From: Euplotes aediculatus
Lineage: Eukaryota > Ciliophora > Spirotrichea > Euplotida > Euplotidae
Length of the DNA: 24,795 bases
NCBI GenBank assembly: GCA_030463445.1
Contig: JAQGFW010008656.1
Coordinates: forward strand, 1-24,795
Direction: 5' to 3'
Each line of letters opens with the position of its first letter. Position 1 is the stretch's first letter. The translations under genes and the position numbers were made by a program. Positions 1 to 10,296 of the stretch are shown piece by piece. Under the pieces are notes generated by a model. The model was not told where the DNA came from. It worked only from the letters and a program-made list of their open reading frames with translations, and did not search any database.

Positions 1-314
1 TGGAGCAAGTTTAAAAGATGTCATTATTGGGTTGTGTAAGATAACCAGTTAATTGTTTAGCCTAATTCACATCTATTTAAGTGGGTTTCACTTAATTTTA
101 GCAATAATTATTTTGATTAGCATGATTTGTATGATATACTCAATATAATTTAGTCTCAAGTTAAGCTCAAAAATAGGTATAGAGTATGGTCTTCAAAAAA
201 TACACTAATTTACATACTTGGGGATTTAGTTTTATCTAAGTGCTTACATTTATTAATCTTTAAAGTTAACTAAGTGATAATTTATTCATTAAAAAATGCT
301 TTTTCTCTTCATAG
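1..314. other. AT-rich sequence without supported gene
   Basis: I see only short open stretches and TA-rich sequence here. A pyrimidine-rich run ending in CTTCATAG at 305-314 could be the 3' splice site for the candidate exon that follows. Confidence 0.5.
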
Positions 315-482
315 ACAATGAAATATAAGATTTTCTTCTCTTTATGCTTAAATTTGACTGTGAGACTTCAAAATTACTATTCATTTTCATTTACTCCAAT
401 CTTCAAAGGAATTATTTCAGCAATAAAAACTATTCTTCTCTGTTGAATTACTAAAAATAACTGATTTTTAATAGTAGGATAA
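315..482 (+). CDS. Candidate exon, unknown (possible 5' part of receptor gene)
   Basis: An open frame of 54 codons follows a plausible acceptor (CTTCATAG) and ends at TAA 480-482; it holds two TGA codons, read as Cys. An ATG lies at 318. The peptide starts MKYKIFFSLCLNLTVRLQNY and is hydrophobic, helical in appearance and richer in C/G than its surroundings. A donor-like GTGAGA at 360 could end the exon early. It lies upstream of the calcium-channel-like exons and could belong to the same gene, but no diagnostic motif is visible and chance is not excluded in such AT-rich DNA. Confidence 0.3.
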
Positions 483-1571
483 CAGCAAATTAGTTAAAGT
501 CTCATATAATATAGTTACAAGAGCTGTAGATCTGTTTTCTTGACTTGAAATAGTTAATCTAACTATAGTTTTTACTTTAAGTTAAGCAATTGTCAAATAA
601 AATTTAAAGGTGAATCAAATCAAATATTTAATTGGTGGAAGGCTTCGATAGTAATTTTGAAAATTAAAAAGTTATTCCTTTTAATTTCCAATTGTAATCC
701 ATGAAGTAGTATTTTAAAGAATCAATTAGTAATTTTGAAGAATAGTCTGCTGATTTATATAGTTTATATCAAGAAAAATCGATTAAACTTTGAAAATTCA
801 ATCGTTACTATTGCTTAAAATATGACATTTGCTAAAATTAATGAATCCGTTTATTATAATTCTTCTATGATAAAATAATATGATAAGACTAACTTTAAAT
901 CTTTATTATTTTGAATCAAATGCTTAAGTTATCTTATTACTAAAGCTGCAGTTATACCAATTTTCAAATCCTTAATTGAATAAATTATAGCAAGCTATCT
1001 TTTTTAAGCAAATGCAAAAATAGAGTCTAATTTTCTCTCAAAACTTTGTAACCACATTAACATATATTAAAGTGAGAAAATTTTGAGAGTATGAAATTCT
1101 TCATATTTTTATCTGATAATTTACTGCTTCAAAGAAGTCTTATTTAATCAATATGGATAACTTTCTTATCGTTAATGTTTAGCAATTGAAAATTTGAGTA
1201 TACTAATACCATCCATTATCATTTTATAGTCAATATGCCTAGTTTTCCCTAATATTTTCTCAGAATAAATTATGGATAAACAGAATTTTTATTTTTTTTT
1301 TCAAATTTAAAGTTAAGCAATAGTACTTAAAGATTAATAGTTACTTATGTTTTAAAGCCAGTTGATTCAGTTCTTTTTTTGAAATAAAGACAGAGTTCGT
1401 TAATTGGATCTAACAGATTAAAACATAGATTAACTAATTTTATTCAGATTTTTAGCATCAACTCTCTATTTAAATTACTTAATTTCTGAAGTTAAATTTA
1501 ATTTACTTGATTACTGAATGGTGCATTAACTCACTTTATGCAAACTTCAAACAGTAAACTCTGCTACTTAG
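483..1571. other. Mostly non-coding AT-rich stretch
   Basis: No convincing gene. One short frame around 505-580 (reads TRAVDLFSCLEIV with TGA as Cys) after ATATAG might be a small exon. An imperfect inverted repeat (CTCTCAAAA near 1035, TTTTGAGAG near 1080) is weak and of unknown meaning. Confidence 0.4.
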
Positions 1572-1658
1572 ATCCTTCTCAAAAGCAGCTGTTTTTATCA
1601 AATTCCTATTCAAAATAAGTACTCAGCCTACTGTTCATAAGTCAGAATTTGCTCATAA
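1572..1658 (+). CDS. Candidate exon of receptor-like gene
   Basis: The 87-nt exon is bounded by ...CTACTTAG and the donor GTAATG. It starts with one leftover base and ends with two, giving 28 full codons (SFSKAAVFIKFLFKISTQPT, then VHKSEFAH) without TAA or TAG. Base composition is less AT-rich than the flanks. The helical, amphipathic look would suit the alpha-helical repeats of the receptor N-terminal half, but that is inference. No phase-matched neighbour could be fixed on either side. Confidence 0.35.
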
Positions 1659-2508
1659 GTAATGCAAAAATACAGAAATTTAATTTGAATTTTTAATTTA
1701 ACTAAACTGAAAGCACTAAATAATGAGCTATTTACTTGTAATATACTTTATTGATAAATGGTTTAACACAAAACTAGGTCTTGATTTATGATATAATTCA
1801 AAAGAGAATTAAAAAATTTAACTAATTAAATCAACTTTATTTCAAGGAACACTAAGTAAAAAGAGATGGACAAAGACTATTAAGCTAAGTTGTTTAGATT
1901 TGTGCAAGTAAATACTTCAATTTATGATGCAAATAATTTACTTACATTATTGAATTAAACAAAACTTTAAGTAACCTCTATTTCAATGGTATTTGAGTCT
2001 GTATCTCAGATATAGATTTGGATTATTTATCAAGAAACCTTATTAAAATAATGGACTTACATTAAATTCATTTCATACAAGTATATAAATATATTTCTTG
2101 CATGAAAATATTCAAGCTCTAAATTTAAATGGTTAAAATTTTATACTATAAATTTATAACCTCAAGCATTTTTAATAGATAATTTTTGTATTTCAATAAT
2201 AGATTAGTCTTTACTTTTTAATAATTTTAAAATAAAAATCAGTAATGTTGAAATAAATATCAAGAAGAGAAGAGTTTAAACATCTGTCTAAATAAACTAT
2301 TATGCTGTCTAATACTATTTATATACAATATATTTTTAATATTTCAAATTTTATTTATTTTTGATTTACAAACCAAATCAGAGGCATCAAGTGATCAACA
2401 TTTATATATGTTTTTTAAGTTTAATACGTTTTATTTGATAATACAAATATTTATTATCTAAATTGAATTCTTCAATTACAATCTCCATCTATAATAACTA
2501 ACAATTTT
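1659..2508. other. Intron-like AT-rich stretch
   Basis: Mainly low-GC sequence. A 22-codon frame near 1890-1955 (FRFVQVNTSIYDANNLLTLL) may be another small exon, but no phase-consistent boundaries were found. From about 2426 the frame of the next exon is already open, so its true start may lie inside this stretch. Confidence 0.4.
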
Positions 2509-2593
2509 ATGATTATTTATGAGCTCTATTCAAACTCAATGACTGACCTTTGCTCGAACTTACAGTTAAATCTGAAATTCAAAATTGAAACAT
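2509..2593 (+). CDS. IP3R/RyR-like gene, exon ending at 2593
   Basis: The frame reads MIIYELYSNSMTDLCSNLQL NLKFKIET and ends on donor GTATAT with one base over. The next exon starts with two bases (TC), so the phase fits and the junction codon is TTC. The left border is not fixed: the frame is open back to about 2426, an ATG lies at 2509, and the only AG close by gives a start at 2522. Nothing proves this is the gene's first exon. Function is inferred only from membership of the chain of exons that follows. Confidence 0.5.
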
Positions 2594-2642
2594 GTATATT
2601 TAGTTTTCTATCCCTTAATACCAAATATCTAACACTGTATAG
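2594..2642 (+). other. Intron, 49 nt
   Basis: It starts GTATAT and ends CTGTATAG, and joins phase-1 exon ends. In-frame stops appear as soon as it is read through, which supports its being removed. Confidence 0.6.
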
Positions 2643-2778
2643 TCACACCATCAGAAAATAACAAACTTGATCAAGACGATAGTGACAGCAATAAAACATC
2701 AGAAGTAAGACTAAATAAATCCAGCAAAGATGACTCGAATCTATATGAATCTGAAGAGGAAAAAAAGGAAGCCTTATC
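2643..2778 (+). CDS. IP3R/RyR-like gene, acidic linker exon
   Basis: The 136-nt exon (two leftover bases, 44 codons, two leftover bases) ends on a strong donor GTAAGC. It encodes a hydrophilic Ser/Asp/Glu/Lys-rich linker, e.g. DQDDSDSNKTSEVRL and YESEEEKKEALS. The composition is clearly coding compared with flanking DNA. Phase agrees with both neighbours. Such charged, poorly conserved linkers are common between folded domains of large calcium release channels, but by itself this exon carries no diagnostic motif. Confidence 0.72.
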
Positions 2779-2936
2779 GTAAGCACAGCATTATTAAATA
2801 CTAACATGAGAGTACATTTATTCTCAATTAAACCAACAAGTTAACTCCAATTCTGGTTTTCTGTTTCATCCCTCGTTAATCTAAAATCTATTAGTATAAT
2901 CGAAAAATGAGTTTAAAGGTCTTATAATATCAATAG

Positions 2937-3023
2937 GCTGAATCCTAAAAATAATTATTCATTACTCGACTTCTTGAGGAACTGGCACTTCATATTTCAT
3001 CTCATAATCCCATATCTGGAAAG
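2937..3023 (+). CDS. IP3R/RyR-like gene, helical exon
   Basis: An 87-nt exon between ATCAATAG and donor GTAAAT; one leftover base plus 28 codons plus two. The phase joins the previous exon to make TCG (Ser). The peptide reads LNPKNNYSLLDFLRNWHFIF HLIIPYLE, an amphipathic, leucine-rich helix pair of the sort seen in the alpha-helical (RIH/armadillo-like) N-terminal half of IP3 receptors. The intron before it (2779-2936) is 158 nt and stop-rich. Confidence 0.7.
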
Positions 3024-3157
3024 GTAAATAATCATGGATCAGAGAGTACTTTTTAAGTAAATATTAACATAGAAGTTAAAATAACTTAATTCTCTCTTTA
3101 TGGTTTAAAGATTTAAATGCCAATTCAACTGGAATCATAGAAGAAAATATTAGTTAG

Positions 3158-3464
3158 ATCAGCACGTGAATTAGAGTGTTATGAACTTCATAAGTTGTTA
3201 TGAGTGCAATTATAAGGATTTCAAAACGGAACATTCTGCTTCCAAGTTTCCTCACAATTCAGATGTATTTTAATTTCGAAGAGTAATTTATCTAGATTAA
3301 CAATAGAATGAGCTTATTTTGAGATTGATAATATAAGATCATTAAGTAATAAGCACCTATATTTTGAACATCAGAGAGAATTTTTTCATGAGGCACATAG
3401 TAGTGCAAGCATTTTAGATACTTTGTGAGAGTTAGTCATGTGTAACACATTTAAGAAAACTACA
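3158..3464 (+). CDS. IP3R/RyR-like gene, RIH-region exon(s) with LCxLxxCN motif
   Basis: The left part (from 3158) joins the previous exon in phase and reads RSARELECYELHKLL. An in-frame TAA at 3213-3215 interrupts the frame, so an unrecognised short intron or a split into two exons is likely. From 3282 to 3464 the frame is open for 61 codons with two TGA codons: SNLSRLTIE[C]AYFEID... HLYFEHQREFFHEAHSSASILDTL[C]ELVMCNTFKKTT. The end resembles the ryanodine-receptor motif VLDVLCSLCVCNG after the first RIH domain; IP3 receptors have a related YLxDLCVSN. That match is the main evidence for TGA = Cys. The donor GTTAGT follows at 3465. Confidence 0.65.
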
Positions 3465-3635
3465 GTTAGTATCTAACTAATAATTATTATTATCAATTTG
3501 GTTCGAATAAACTAAGACTGAAAATTGAGCTCAAACATTAATATTAAATAATTTATCTAGTTGATTTAAATAAAATCACTAATATGATCAATTAAAATGA
3601 GTAATTCATCAAACAAAAAACTCTTATGTTTGCAG

Positions 3636-3713
3636 CTTTCATTTGATCTACAATTTATCGATTTTCTTATTAGACTTATTGAAAATTGGAAAATCAAAAT
3701 TAATCATTATCTT
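3636..3713 (+). CDS. IP3R/RyR-like gene, small helical exon
   Basis: Exactly 26 codons between acceptor ATGTTTGCAG and donor GTGAGT, phase 0 at both ends, matching the phase-0 end of the previous exon. It reads LSFDLQFIDFLIRLIENWKI KINHYL, an amphipathic helix. No motif is diagnostic. The support is splice sites, phase and composition. Confidence 0.5.
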
Positions 3714-3741
3714 GTGAGTTTTGCAAAATAATCTTCTTTAG

Positions 3742-3848
3742 CAATAAAATGTATTTCTTGACTGAAACTCACTCAGAGGTATATACTAAAATAAACGCGA
3801 GATTTATTCTTTATTTCTATTTTTTTTTCACAGAAAGAGAGTGATAGG
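3742..3848 (+). CDS. Weak candidate micro-exons
   Basis: Two short frames (NKMYFLTETHSE at 3743-3778 and KESDR at 3834-3848) are separated by a GTATAT...TTCACAG stretch of 55 nt, with donor GTGAGA after the second. The sequence is less AT-rich than the flanks, but the phases do not join cleanly to either neighbour, so the exact borders or the reality of one of them is in doubt. Confidence 0.25.
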
Positions 3849-4108
3849 GTGAGACATTGTAAATGAGGACAATTCAAATTCATAGATCATCGTTTAAATC
3901 AAGTTCAACTCAAATTTAAAGCTCTAAATTATCTATTTATTTATACTTTCTTATGCTAACTCATAAAAAACTAGGCTGTCTAAAATAATAACAGTGATCA
4001 TTGACTAATTTTGTTAAGTAAATGCTAATTTTGATTCCTTCATTTTGTTTTACATGTCAAGAATAAGATAGCTTTATTCTTTTTGAAAAATAATCAATAT
4101 TTGCATAG

Positions 4109-4178
4109 ACCTCAAAATCGTTACAGTTCAATTACAGACAGACTAAGAATAAAATCATCATTTCAAAAATTATTATGA
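4109..4178 (+). CDS. IP3R/RyR-like gene, short exon
   Basis: Between TTTGCATAG and donor GTGAGC: one leftover base and 23 codons (PQNRYSSITDRLRIKSSFQK LL, then TGA read as Cys). It ends in phase 0, matching the next exon 30 nt downstream. The sequence is basic, serine-rich and probably a linker. The upstream junction is unresolved. Confidence 0.5.
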
Positions 4179-4208
4179 GTGAGCAATTGTTCAACTACCA
4201 CTGTTTAG
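4179..4208 (+). other. Intron, 30 nt
   Basis: It starts GTGAGC and ends CTGTTTAG. Its final TAG is in frame with the downstream exon, so it must be removed for the frame to continue. Confidence 0.65.
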
Positions 4209-4508
4209 GAAACTAATTCAGCAAGTATTAGCAGTCAGAGACAGAGTGATGACAGCAGCGATTCAATAGAAGAAATATCTGAACTTGGTTTGGAACAAAA
4301 TGTATTTAAGTCTCCTTCTCAATACGTTCCTGTTATCGACCATGAAGACATTAAAGATGAATTTGAGGCTAAAGATAGATATGAAAGAAATATGGAAAGT
4401 CATAGAGAAATTCAACAAATGATGAAAGAGGAAGAACATAAGTTATTACAGAAGAATGACTTAAATTACTATAATAAGATTAGCATAACCTTGAAATGCT
4501 ATGGAGAT
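4209..4508 (+). CDS. IP3R/RyR-like gene, exon with charged linker and LxYYxxxxxxL block
   Basis: An exon of exactly 100 codons, phase 0 at both ends, from ACTGTTTAG to the consensus donor GTAAGC. It opens with an acidic serine-rich linker (SDDSSDSIEEISELG), continues with a charged helix (RYERNMESHREIQQMMKEEE) and ends HKLLQKNDLNYYNKISITLKCYGD. The end resembles, from memory, the vertebrate IP3-receptor stretch around [20 protein letters not shown]. All seven or so glutamines are CAA/CAG. Coding status is very sure; the family call rests on the terminal block and the neighbouring exons. The frame runs on to a TAG at 4557, but the donor and the in-phase exon downstream make splicing more likely. 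Confidence 0.82.
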
Positions 4509-4615
4509 GTAAGCAATATTTCGAAGGATATTCAACCAAATCTATTTCTTTTAATTTAGATTGTTAGACTGTTGTTTAAAATTTTAATTAAACATATTTT
4601 AAATATTAGCATTAG

Positions 4616-4814
4616 TTTTATTATTACAATTATTGTTTTGATCAGTTTGGGAAGCAAATGTTTTTTAGAATACCAGAAAATTTAAAATTATCAAGATTTT
4701 TATCTCAGCTTTTAGATGCTTTTGATTATAAATAGTTTTATACTAATTTATAGAAGTTTCACTTTATTTGAAATAAATTGCAAAGCTTTATGAGCTTTCC
4801 AATCATTTTTTTAA
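4616..4814 (+). CDS. IP3R/RyR-like gene, exon with possible +1 frameshift site
   Basis: After GCATTAG the frame is open in phase 0, matching the previous exon: FYYYNYCFDQFGKQMFFRIP, then ENLKLSRFLSQLLDAFDYK. It compares loosely with the IP3-receptor region around [20 protein letters not shown]. The frame ends on AAA TAG (4730-4735), the classical Euplotes +1 frameshift context. Stepping one base on, the frame stays open as SFILIYRSFTLFEINCKALC AFQSFF to TAA 4812-4814. Alternatively the TAG is a true stop or splicing differs. The second half has no independent support. Confidence 0.45.
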
Positions 4815-7800
4815 AATGTTAAAATGCATCAAAAAAGTAAATGAATATATGATAAACACATAGTTTTATTTTATTTTTTATCATAAATAGATACTTTGAT
4901 CCACTTCCTTTCAAACTGTTTTAATTTTGATAAATTGAAATATAATTTGATTAAAATTTTTATAAATTTGAGCCATTTAAATTTTATTAAAAAAATTAAT
5001 TTAATTAAAAAAACTATTACTAATCTATTTAATTTTTTGACTACCTAAAATAATAAAGCCTGCTCTGACTGACAAGAGCCCAACTAGTTCTCAGAAAATA
5101 AATTTTTAAGTAATAATTTGAGCTGCCAATTTAGAAGAATATTGTACCTAATGTATTAGAAAATAAAATAAATTTAAAAATACTCAATTTAATAAAAATG
5201 AATTTTCAATTAACTACTTTAACGTAAATCCAAATAAATAATAATAAAAATTGTGAAGATTAATAAAAAAGATTGCTAGCTTGATTAAAACTCTCAACAA
5301 CAAAATTCTTATAGAAACTAAATAAATTGTATTAAATGATGAGCTTTAAAACAATTAACTTTAATTTTTACAAAAATTTAATTAAAAACTTGATAAATTC
5401 AATTTTATAGCAAAGAATACATTATGTTGAATAACTTGAAGATTTTATTTAATTTTATCATTTTAAAAATATTAGATATTTGAAGAAATGATTACTTTTT
5501 TTTTATATAATATTTGTTCAATTGATTGATTTAAAAAAAAATCTCTTTTAGATTTCAAAGAACAACTGAACTGATACAAATAAAAAGACTAATTGTTTAG
5601 TTTAACTTACTTTTTAGTGTTTTAAGTGTATTTATAATCATTATTTAAAATATAAAATATTTTTATATTCAGAACTCTTATTACCTGATAGCTTTTATAA
5701 ATATAATCAAAGTAAATTGCATATTTGAATTAATTAATTGTTTTAGTTGTAATAAATCTTATCAATTATTTATGAAATAAATACAGGAAATCAGATTTAA
5801 TATTCCTGAAAATAAAGTATTAAGAACCTCTCTTAATTTTCCTTTTTAATTGCGTGAATAATTAGTTCTAATATGTTGATGAATAGAAGTTTCATCTATA
5901 TTGATAATAAAATTAGTAACTATAACTTCATACAAAATTTTATGATAAAAAGTTGTCTTAATGCTTTCATTCTATTTAGATCAATACTTATAAATTTTGG
6001 CTGTAACTTTTGTAATGTAAATTCATATTATTTTTGTTTAATTTTTAATTAAACTGCCACAAAAGTTGATTATAAAATTTGATTTATTAATTTTGAGAGC
6101 TAGCATCACTAATTGGATAATAAATAACTTCTATAAAATCTTTAACATTATTATTTTAACATTATTTTCATGAATTAATAATCTATTATTTTTTAGGCTG
6201 AGTTTTTAAAATATATCTTGTTTTCTTATTACTTATTTAATAAAGAGTTTATATAGATACTTAGTTTTTGAAGTTAACTACTTTATATTTAAATTATTCT
6301 TATTTAATCAATATAATAAATTAATTTTAACCAAATTCAAGATTCTAGTTAGGATAACTATTTTTTTAAACAGAAAAGGACTTTACAAGATTGAAATGAT
6401 AATTAAAGATAATTTCTTTGTTAAGAGGTTTGATTTCCTTTGAAAATTTCATATTAATTTTAATTTGTTTATGAACTTTTTTTGAAATTAAATTTGATTA
6501 TACTATTCTCAACTGAGTCTGCTTATTCATCTTTGAACCAAAACTAACTCATTCTCTTTATTAAAGTGAAAATTTTTAAAGTTTGTGTTGATAAAGAATG
6601 TATCTGCGATGTTGAATTCTAGCAATCGTATTTGCTTGAGTCTTGATTAAAGGTCAGAATTGTAATATTTGTCAAACTAACTAATTTCCTATATTGGTGT
6701 CTAAGAAACTGAGATTATAAAAGATTCAATGAATTCGAACTTATCCTTATGAATCTATAGCTATCAGTTGATTCGTTTTTAAATTTTAGATTTGCAATCT
6801 TTAAAAAAACAAGATCTTTTAAAAGATTTTGATTGATATCGACAGTTCTACCACCTCCAACTAAAAATAATATTTTGTGTTCAGCAACTTAAAAAAAGCT
6901 AATAGTACTAAGGATTTTTGATTTACATAAAGTAAATATGTTAAGTTAGTAGGATAGAGTTTTCAAGCAGACTTATATTACTCGGTTGGATGAATGCATT
7001 CATTACTTAGAGTATTCAAGAAAATCATCAGTTTTTTCTCTTCTTATTTATGAAGAAAGTTTGAGGTAAAAAATCGAGTTATAGCTTCTATACACTTGCT
7101 CAAAAAATGCATTAATATAATTATAATATTTTAATATAATTTTCTTAAAATAAATTCATTAAGATATTTTAATACTTTTGAGTTTAGATTGATATTGCAT
7201 ATTATTAATATCAGAATGATCAACTAAATCTACTTGTAATAATTTTGAGATGAATTCATATTCATTTTTTAATTATTAATAATTTTAATTATATATTTTT
7301 GAGTTTTTGGACATTAATTTTTTGTCGAAATTCTAATAAAAGATGAAAGTTAGTGTTTACCTTAAATAACTGTTTAAGATTGCTAACAGGATAATTATAC
7401 TTGCTTTTATATACAAAAAGAATTATAATTATAAAACTGATTAAACTATTACATTTTATGATCATAAGAATTTCATATATATGAATAAAACTCAATTTAA
7501 AATATATTAAAAAACAAATATTTACACAGCTTTGCAAATAATATAGTATTTTTGGAAAGAAATCTCAAATAAAAATATTTGAGTAAAAATTGTCACGCAA
7601 AGTAATGAATTGTATCTCTCCGTTATTAAAATTTTTGAATTGTTAAAATGTAGCACATATCGTTGAAAATATAATGTTTAACAAAAATAAAATAAGAATA
7701 ATAACACATTCTTTAATATTACCTAAATAAACAGAATACTTTACTTTCAAATATTAATTCAGGATCAATATTTGAGGTATTTATAATTTAATAAACCAAT

Positions 7801-8110
7801 ACTTTTCTTCTTAACTCATAGCATTCCAAAGCATCTCGTTATTGGGTTCAATTTTCAAATGTAAATATAGGTTCAAACACCTCTATTAGATTTATGAATG
7901 AGGTCTTAGAAGTCAGATAAAACATTTTTAGCACAGCTTAATAAAAGATTTCTATTATAAAATTTTCGATTTTAATAAGCGATATTCCAGATTCAAAAAT
8001 ATAAGTGAGACTAAAAATATGATCATTTAAAATTATTGTTTCTTTGACATGTATTTAAAAATTAAAAATTTCAATGATTTATTTTTCTCATGATCAATTT
8101 GTATTTTTTT

Positions 8111-8131
8111 ATTATTATTATTATTATTATT
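8111..8131. repeat. ATT microsatellite, seven units
   Basis: Seven perfect ATT trinucleotides in a row, preceded by a T run and followed by TTGC. A simple-sequence repeat with no sign of function. Confidence 0.9.
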
Positions 8132-8412
8132 TTGCTAAACTTTCCTTAAAATTTCTTGTTAACTCAATATTAATTATTAGACAAGCTACAGCAATACTAT
8201 GCTGCTTTTATTACTAACTAAATTTTTTAGCCTTAACTTTATAATATTTTGTTTTTTTATTTATTAAAAAGATCTTCAAGGTTAAATGTTATTACATTTT
8301 TAATTTTTCCTATCATATATATGTACAAACTCTAAAACTTTAATGCACAGACTTTTAAAAAAATGATTGAACTTGCTGTAATCATAAATTATGCAATGAT
8401 AATTTTAGAAAT

Positions 8413-8670
8413 TTAAAGGTTTCCATAAAAATGTAAATAAATGAAGATTGCTGGTGAAATATACTCATCATATACTACATTGTTGAGTATTGCTAATTTA
8501 AACTTGCATAGCTGATGCAGTCTCATTTTCATTTCTAATATAGAGCACCGATCAAAATATACAACAAAAACAATACTACCTGCATACAAATTATGACATA
8601 GCGATGTAAGTACATAATATATTTCTATTGGATATAAGAGCACGATCTGATAGTTTAAGAGCAGATGCAT
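8413..8670 (-). CDS. Doubtful 85-codon ORF
   Basis: An ATG-to-TAA frame of 85 codons with no TGA, hydrophobic at the N-terminus (MHLLLNYQIVLLYPIEIYYV) and with a mixed, not purely AT-driven codon set. It lies alone in the AT-rich tract, and no splice context or family resemblance was found. It could be a small membrane protein, an exon or chance. Confidence 0.2.
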   Translation of the reverse strand: MHLLLNYQIVLLYPIEIYYVLTSLCHNLYAGSIVFVVYFDRCSILEMKMRLHQLCKFKLAILNNVVYDEYISPAIFIYLHFYGNL

Positions 8671-8759
8671 AAATTATATTTATTAATGTGTCTTTGCTTT
8701 CACACATATCTTAAATTATTTATCGATATCCACTATACATAGCAGTTGAATGTAAGTGG

Positions 8760-8773
8760 ATGCTAGCTAGCAT
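8760..8773. repeat. 14-bp perfect palindrome
   Basis: ATGCTAGCTAGCAT reads the same on both strands. It stands in non-coding DNA with no adjacent longer inverted repeat, so function is unknown and chance is possible. Confidence 0.7.
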
Positions 8774-9692
8774 TCATTTAAACTTTGTTTTACTATGAAA
8801 TCAAAGTTCTTAATTGATTTATGAGAATTTAACAATTTTTTTTGTAATTTAAAGTAATAGATTTGAGAATAGAATTCTTCAAAGAATATTAAATTTTTGC
8901 AATTTTATTTTTAAATATTTCAAAAACTAAAGAAATAATTATCTTATATTTGGTGCATTTATTAGAAGTTCATAAATAAACTATTTAAATTGAGGAGATT
9001 TTAGTTTTTGTAAGCACAATTTTTAATTAATTAAAATACCTTTTAAATTAAAATGTATTATATTTATTGAGAATTTACTTATTTTTTTCGTATATTCTTT
9101 CTTTTTATATTTCCTGTCCTTATCAGCTGTAATGTTATTTGTTGAATCTGTAAAACGCCTGATTCAGGTTCTTCGCTCGAAAATAAATGAAAGTTTATTT
9201 TAATTTCATTAAAATTCAGCATATTCGTATATTCATAATCATTTATAAAATAAATATTAATTTGTGCAAAACTAAAAATGAAGCGAATTTTTAAAATTAA
9301 TTAATTAATATCAAGTAAAATAAAAGCTTTGTATAATGAAATATAATTGTAAATAGGTTGTACATACTATGTAATGAATTGATTATTAAAGTTTTAATGA
9401 TTATAAGAATTATTACATTTAGCTTAAACTTTGAAGCTATTTTAAAAAGTTGAACTGTAGTTATTTTTTAATTCGATAAGGCAGTTTAAATTAAAATTTG
9501 GTAAATTAATGTTTTGATAATAAATGAAATAATTTTTAGATCATATTTATATTCGCTTTCAAGTCAATTACATTTTATTGCTAATAAGTTCATTTTATGC
9601 ATTTTGAAGTTAAGTAGTTAGACTTATTTTTGTCATCTGTCTCTCGTAAAACTTCTTAAGAGGAAGTTGTTCTTAATCATTGATTTTGTTGA

Positions 9693-10296
9693 TTATGTTA
9701 AATTTATTTGCTCTGTCTTTATTTGGTTGTAAAAGTTTGATGCTAATAAGGAAGTTAGATGGGTGATCATGCTTGGAGGGAGAATTAAGTTGCAATTCTT
9801 TATACGGTTGATTCTTTTTTTTCCTTCTGTTTTTACTGAGAGTGGAATATTGACTTCTTCATAATATAGTTTAAATTGATTTGTTGGATCATCATTTGTT
9901 CTGTTGTCATATAAAATAATTAGTGGATTGCGAGTATTTGCATTTAAATCGATGTTGAGGTCTTCAAATAGTTTATACTCCTCCTCGAGAAATGTTATTC
10001 TTTGGTAATCTCTCTGACAAAAGCAAATTTGTTTTTTATCCAAGCTAATCATTTATCAGGGTAATTGTTGTTAAGATTCTTCTATCAAATATAGAATCAT
10101 CGAATTCTTTTTTGAAATAAACTTTAGATATTTGATTTGCTAATGTGCTTTCTCTAAATCTAATAGATACGCATTAGAATTAAATGAACCATTTCTGTGA
10201 TGTTTTGTATGTGCTTCAATTAAGAAAAATCGAAGATGACTTAGCTTCGTGGAAGTTTAGAATGATTTGTGGATCCTCCTCCATACTTTGTTGCAT
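9693..10296 (-). CDS. Small two-exon gene, function unknown
   Basis: Read on the minus strand. An ATG at 10296 with an in-frame TAA nine bases upstream opens exon 1 (to 10190), MQQSMEEDPQIILNFHEAKS..., with one TGA. A donor GTTCAT begins at 10189, and the acceptor GATTAG ends at 10045, a 145-nt intron joining in phase. Exon 2 (10044-9693) is open for 116 codons to TAA: LDKKQICFCQRDYQRITFLE... NNIPLSVKT-like basic segment... NQIKTEQINLT. The product is about 152 residues, soluble, without signal peptide or clear membrane span. Glutamines are all CAA/CAG. An alternative 30-nt intron (10189-10160) would add an open segment at 10159-10047, but that then meets a TAG in the wrong frame. I do not recognise the family. 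Exon 2 is surely coding; the join is less sure. Confidence 0.7.

Larger units (their letters stand above)
4815..9692. other. Long AT-rich, gene-poor tract
   Basis: Nearly 5 kb of very AT-rich DNA rich in homopolymers and TA steps. I see no exon with good splice sites and coding composition. Open frames such as the one on the minus strand at 7289-7537 are low-complexity (Ile/Phe/Lys/Asn-rich) and look random. In a ciliate germline such a tract may be intergenic, intronic or DNA eliminated from the somatic nucleus. No terminal inverted repeats or transposase frame were recognised by eye. Confidence 0.5.

Noticed and set aside
1860-2100. A long frame if TAA and TAG are read as glutamine (also near 3.2, 16.9 and 18.3 kb).
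   Set aside because: If all three stops are sense, any AT-rich frame is open. The strong exons use only CAA/CAG for roughly 75 glutamines and never TAA/TAG, so reassignment is not supported.
7289-7537. Minus-strand 82-codon ORF.
   Set aside because: Ile/Phe/Lys/Asn-rich text expected from random AT-rich DNA; no splice or start context.
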